7,812 nucleotides of DNA, taken from Dysgonamonadaceae bacterium. GTDB lineage: Bacteria > Bacteroidota > Bacteroidia > Bacteroidales > Azobacteroidaceae. Position 1 is the stretch's first letter, and every line of letters begins with the position of its first letter. Positions 6,300 to 7,812 of the stretch are shown one piece after another. The stretch lies in contig JAISNS010000280.1 of the NCBI GenBank assembly GCA_031276105.1, positions 1 through 7,812 of the forward strand. Direction: 5' to 3'. Under the pieces are notes generated by a model. The model did not search any database. It had not been told where the DNA came from and saw nothing but the letters and a program-made list of their open reading frames with translations. Made by a program: the position numbers and the translations under genes.

Positions 6300-7781
6300 T
6301 CAGTAAGATCGGGCGAAAATCACCCGTTGTGCCGAAGGTTTGCCGGTTACCATGCATTTGCCCGGCGTTTGATCTCCATCTAAAGGAATGCAACGAATGG
6401 TCGCTTTAGTTTCTTCTTTAACAAGCGCTTCCGTTTCGATCGTTCCATCCCAATGCGCCAAAATAAAACCGCCTTCTTCAATTTTTTCCTTAAATTCTTC
6501 GTAAGTATCTACCGTAATTATTTTTGAAGTACGGTAATCGCAGGCTTTTTGGTAAATATTGGCTTGGATGTCTTCCAATAATTGTTTGACATAAACGGCT
6601 ATATTTTCTGAAGTTCGGGTTTCTTTTGTCAACGTATCGCGCCGCGCTACCTCAACGGTACCATTTTCCAAATCACGCGCACCGATGGCCAAACGAACCG
6701 GAACGCCTTTTAATTCGTATTCGGCGAATTTCCATCCGGGTTTTTTATTTTGGGCATTGTCGTATTTCACGCTGATATTTAAGGCTTTCAAAGCCGAAAC
6801 GATTCCGGCGACACAAGTGTCAATTTGTGCCAGTTGTTCGTCGGTCTTGTAAATCGGGACGATCACTACTTGGTAAGGGGCTAACCGGGGCGGCAGTACC
6901 AGCCCGTTATCGTCTGAGTGAGACATGATTAACGCGCCCATCAAACGGGTGGAGACGCCCCACGAGGTAGACCATACATATTCGCGTTTTCCTTCTTTGT
7001 CGATAAACTGTACATCAAAAGCTTTGGCAAAATTTTGGCCGAGGAAATGAGAGGTTCCGGCCTGCAAAGCCTTCCCGTCCTGCATCAAAGCTTCGATGCA
7101 ATAGGTTTCCAAAGCGCCGGCAAATCGCTCGCTGAACGTTTTTACGCCTTTGATAACCGGCAAGGCCATGTATTTTTCGGCAAATTCGGCATATACGTTC
7201 AACATTTTTACGGTTTCTTCCAACGCTTCTTCTTGGGTAGCATGAGCGGTATGTCCTTCTTGCCAAAGAAATTCCGCCGTCCGTAAAAACAAACGGGTGC
7301 GCATTTCCCAGCGAACAACATTCGCCCATTGATTGACCAAAATCGGCAAGTCGCGGTACGATTGTATCCAACCTTTGTAAGTATTCCAAATAATGGTTTC
7401 CGAAGTTGGGCGAACAATCAATTCTTCTTCCAGCCGGGCTTCCGGATCGACGACGACGCCTTTTCCGTTCGGATCGTTTTTCAGGCGGTAATGTGTTACG
7501 ACCGCACATTCTTTCGCAAAACCTTCTACGTGGTCGGCTTCTTTACTCAAAAAAGATTTTGGGATAAACAACGGGAAATAAGCATTGACATGCCCGGTTT
7601 CCTTAAACATATCATCTAATTGTCGTTGTATTTTTTCCCAGATTGCATACCCGTAGGGTTTGATAACCATGCAACCGCGCACAGCCGAGTTCTCGGCCAA
7701 ATCAGCTTTGATAACCAAATCGTTGTACCATTGGGAATAATTTTCGTCTCTTGGTGTAAGTTCTTTTATTTCTTTTGCCAT
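6300..7781 (-). CDS. proS: prolyl-tRNA synthetase, type 3 (archaeal/eukaryotic-like)
   Basis: A 493-residue class II synthetase that charges tRNA-Pro with proline. Motif 1 lies around [10 protein letters not shown] (68-77). The proline-site RPTSET is at 124-129. Motif 2 is at 157-180 ([20 protein letters not shown]...). [13 protein letters not shown] is at 243-255 and motif 3 at 275-302, with the ATP-binding arginine R299 in PPRLAP. The anticodon-binding domain spans about 303-405 and is followed by the C-terminal domain ending in Tyr493, a feature of this type. There is no INS editing domain of the bacterial-type enzyme inserted between motifs 2 and 3. The C-terminal zinc ribbon appears degenerate: of the four Cys positions, only C476 has an obvious counterpart. 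The ATG at 7781 follows an A-rich leader from a promoter at the window edge. Confidence 0.96.
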   Translation of the reverse strand: MAKEIKELTPRDENYSQWYNDLVIKADLAENSAVRGCMVIKPYGYAIWEKIQRQLDDMFKETGHVNAYFPLFIPKSFLSKEADHVEGFAKECAVVTHYRLKNDPNGKGVVVDPEARLEEELIVRPTSETIIWNTYKGWIQSYRDLPILVNQWANVVRWEMRTRLFLRTAEFLWQEGHTAHATQEEALEETVKMLNVYAEFAEKYMALPVIKGVKTFSERFAGALETYCIEALMQDGKALQAGTSHFLGQNFAKAFDVQFIDKEGKREYVWSTSWGVSTRLMGALIMSHSDDNGLVLPPRLAPYQVVIVPIYKTDEQLAQIDTCVAGIVSALKALNISVKYDNAQNKKPGWKFAEYELKGVPVRLAIGARDLENGTVEVARRDTLTKETRTSENIAVYVKQLLEDIQANIYQKACDYRTSKIITVDTYEEFKEKIEEGGFILAHWDGTIETEALVKEETKATIRCIPLDGDQTPGKCMVTGKPSAQRVIFARSY

Positions 7782-7804
7782 TCTACTTGTTTTTATTGAG
7801 TTTG

Positions 7805-7812
7805 CAAAGTTA
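7805..7812 (-). promoter_or_regulatory. proS promoter, -7 box
   Basis: On the leftward strand the last eight bases of the window read TAACTTTG, an exact TAnnTTTG match placed 23 nt before the proS ATG. Transcription would start near 7798-7800, giving a leader of about 18 nt. The -33 element would lie outside the window. The promoter probably serves both proS and yigZ. Confidence 0.7.

Overview
The window looks like the chromosome of a member of the Bacteroidota, most likely Bacteroidales. Three things suggest this. Start codons are preceded by A/T-rich leaders with no Shine-Dalgarno sequence. Bacteroidota-type -7 boxes (TAnnTTTG) sit at the expected distance upstream of ccsBA, rnpB and proS. 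The gene types also fit: a fused CcsB-CcsA cytochrome c synthase, a type-A RNase P RNA, a YihY protein with a cytoplasmic C-terminal tail, and an archaeal/eukaryotic-type (type 3) prolyl-tRNA synthetase. The genus cannot be fixed from the sequence alone.

Layout. Positions 1-81 hold a possible tail of an upstream gene and a hairpin terminator. A leftward gene (82-2328) encodes the 748-residue CcsBA haem exporter/cytochrome c synthase. An A/T-rich spacer (2329-2886) carries the ccsBA promoter, a strong 13-bp inverted repeat, a doubtful 37-codon ORF, and a symmetric dyad whose two arms each contain a -7-like box. The rnpB gene (about 2899-3250, rightward) follows directly after its own -7 box. 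Only 15 nt after the RNase P RNA, a rightward pair begins: a YihY/BrkB-family membrane protein (3266-4600) and a CNNM/CorC-type DUF21-CBS membrane protein (4617-5663). On the other strand, proS (6300-7781) and a YigZ/IMPACT-family gene (5658-6257) form a leftward pair read from a promoter at the right window edge. The CNNM gene and yigZ converge and their stop codons overlap by 6 bp.

How the genes relate. Most are core functions: cytochrome c maturation, tRNA 5' processing, envelope proteins, tRNA charging and a conserved YigZ protein. I see no mobile element, CRISPR array, tRNA gene or defence system. The least explained DNA is the 558-bp spacer before rnpB. The least usual arrangement is the very tight rnpB-yihY junction, which lacks an obvious separate promoter or a strong terminator hairpin. 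I did not find convincing evidence of a new multi-gene system.
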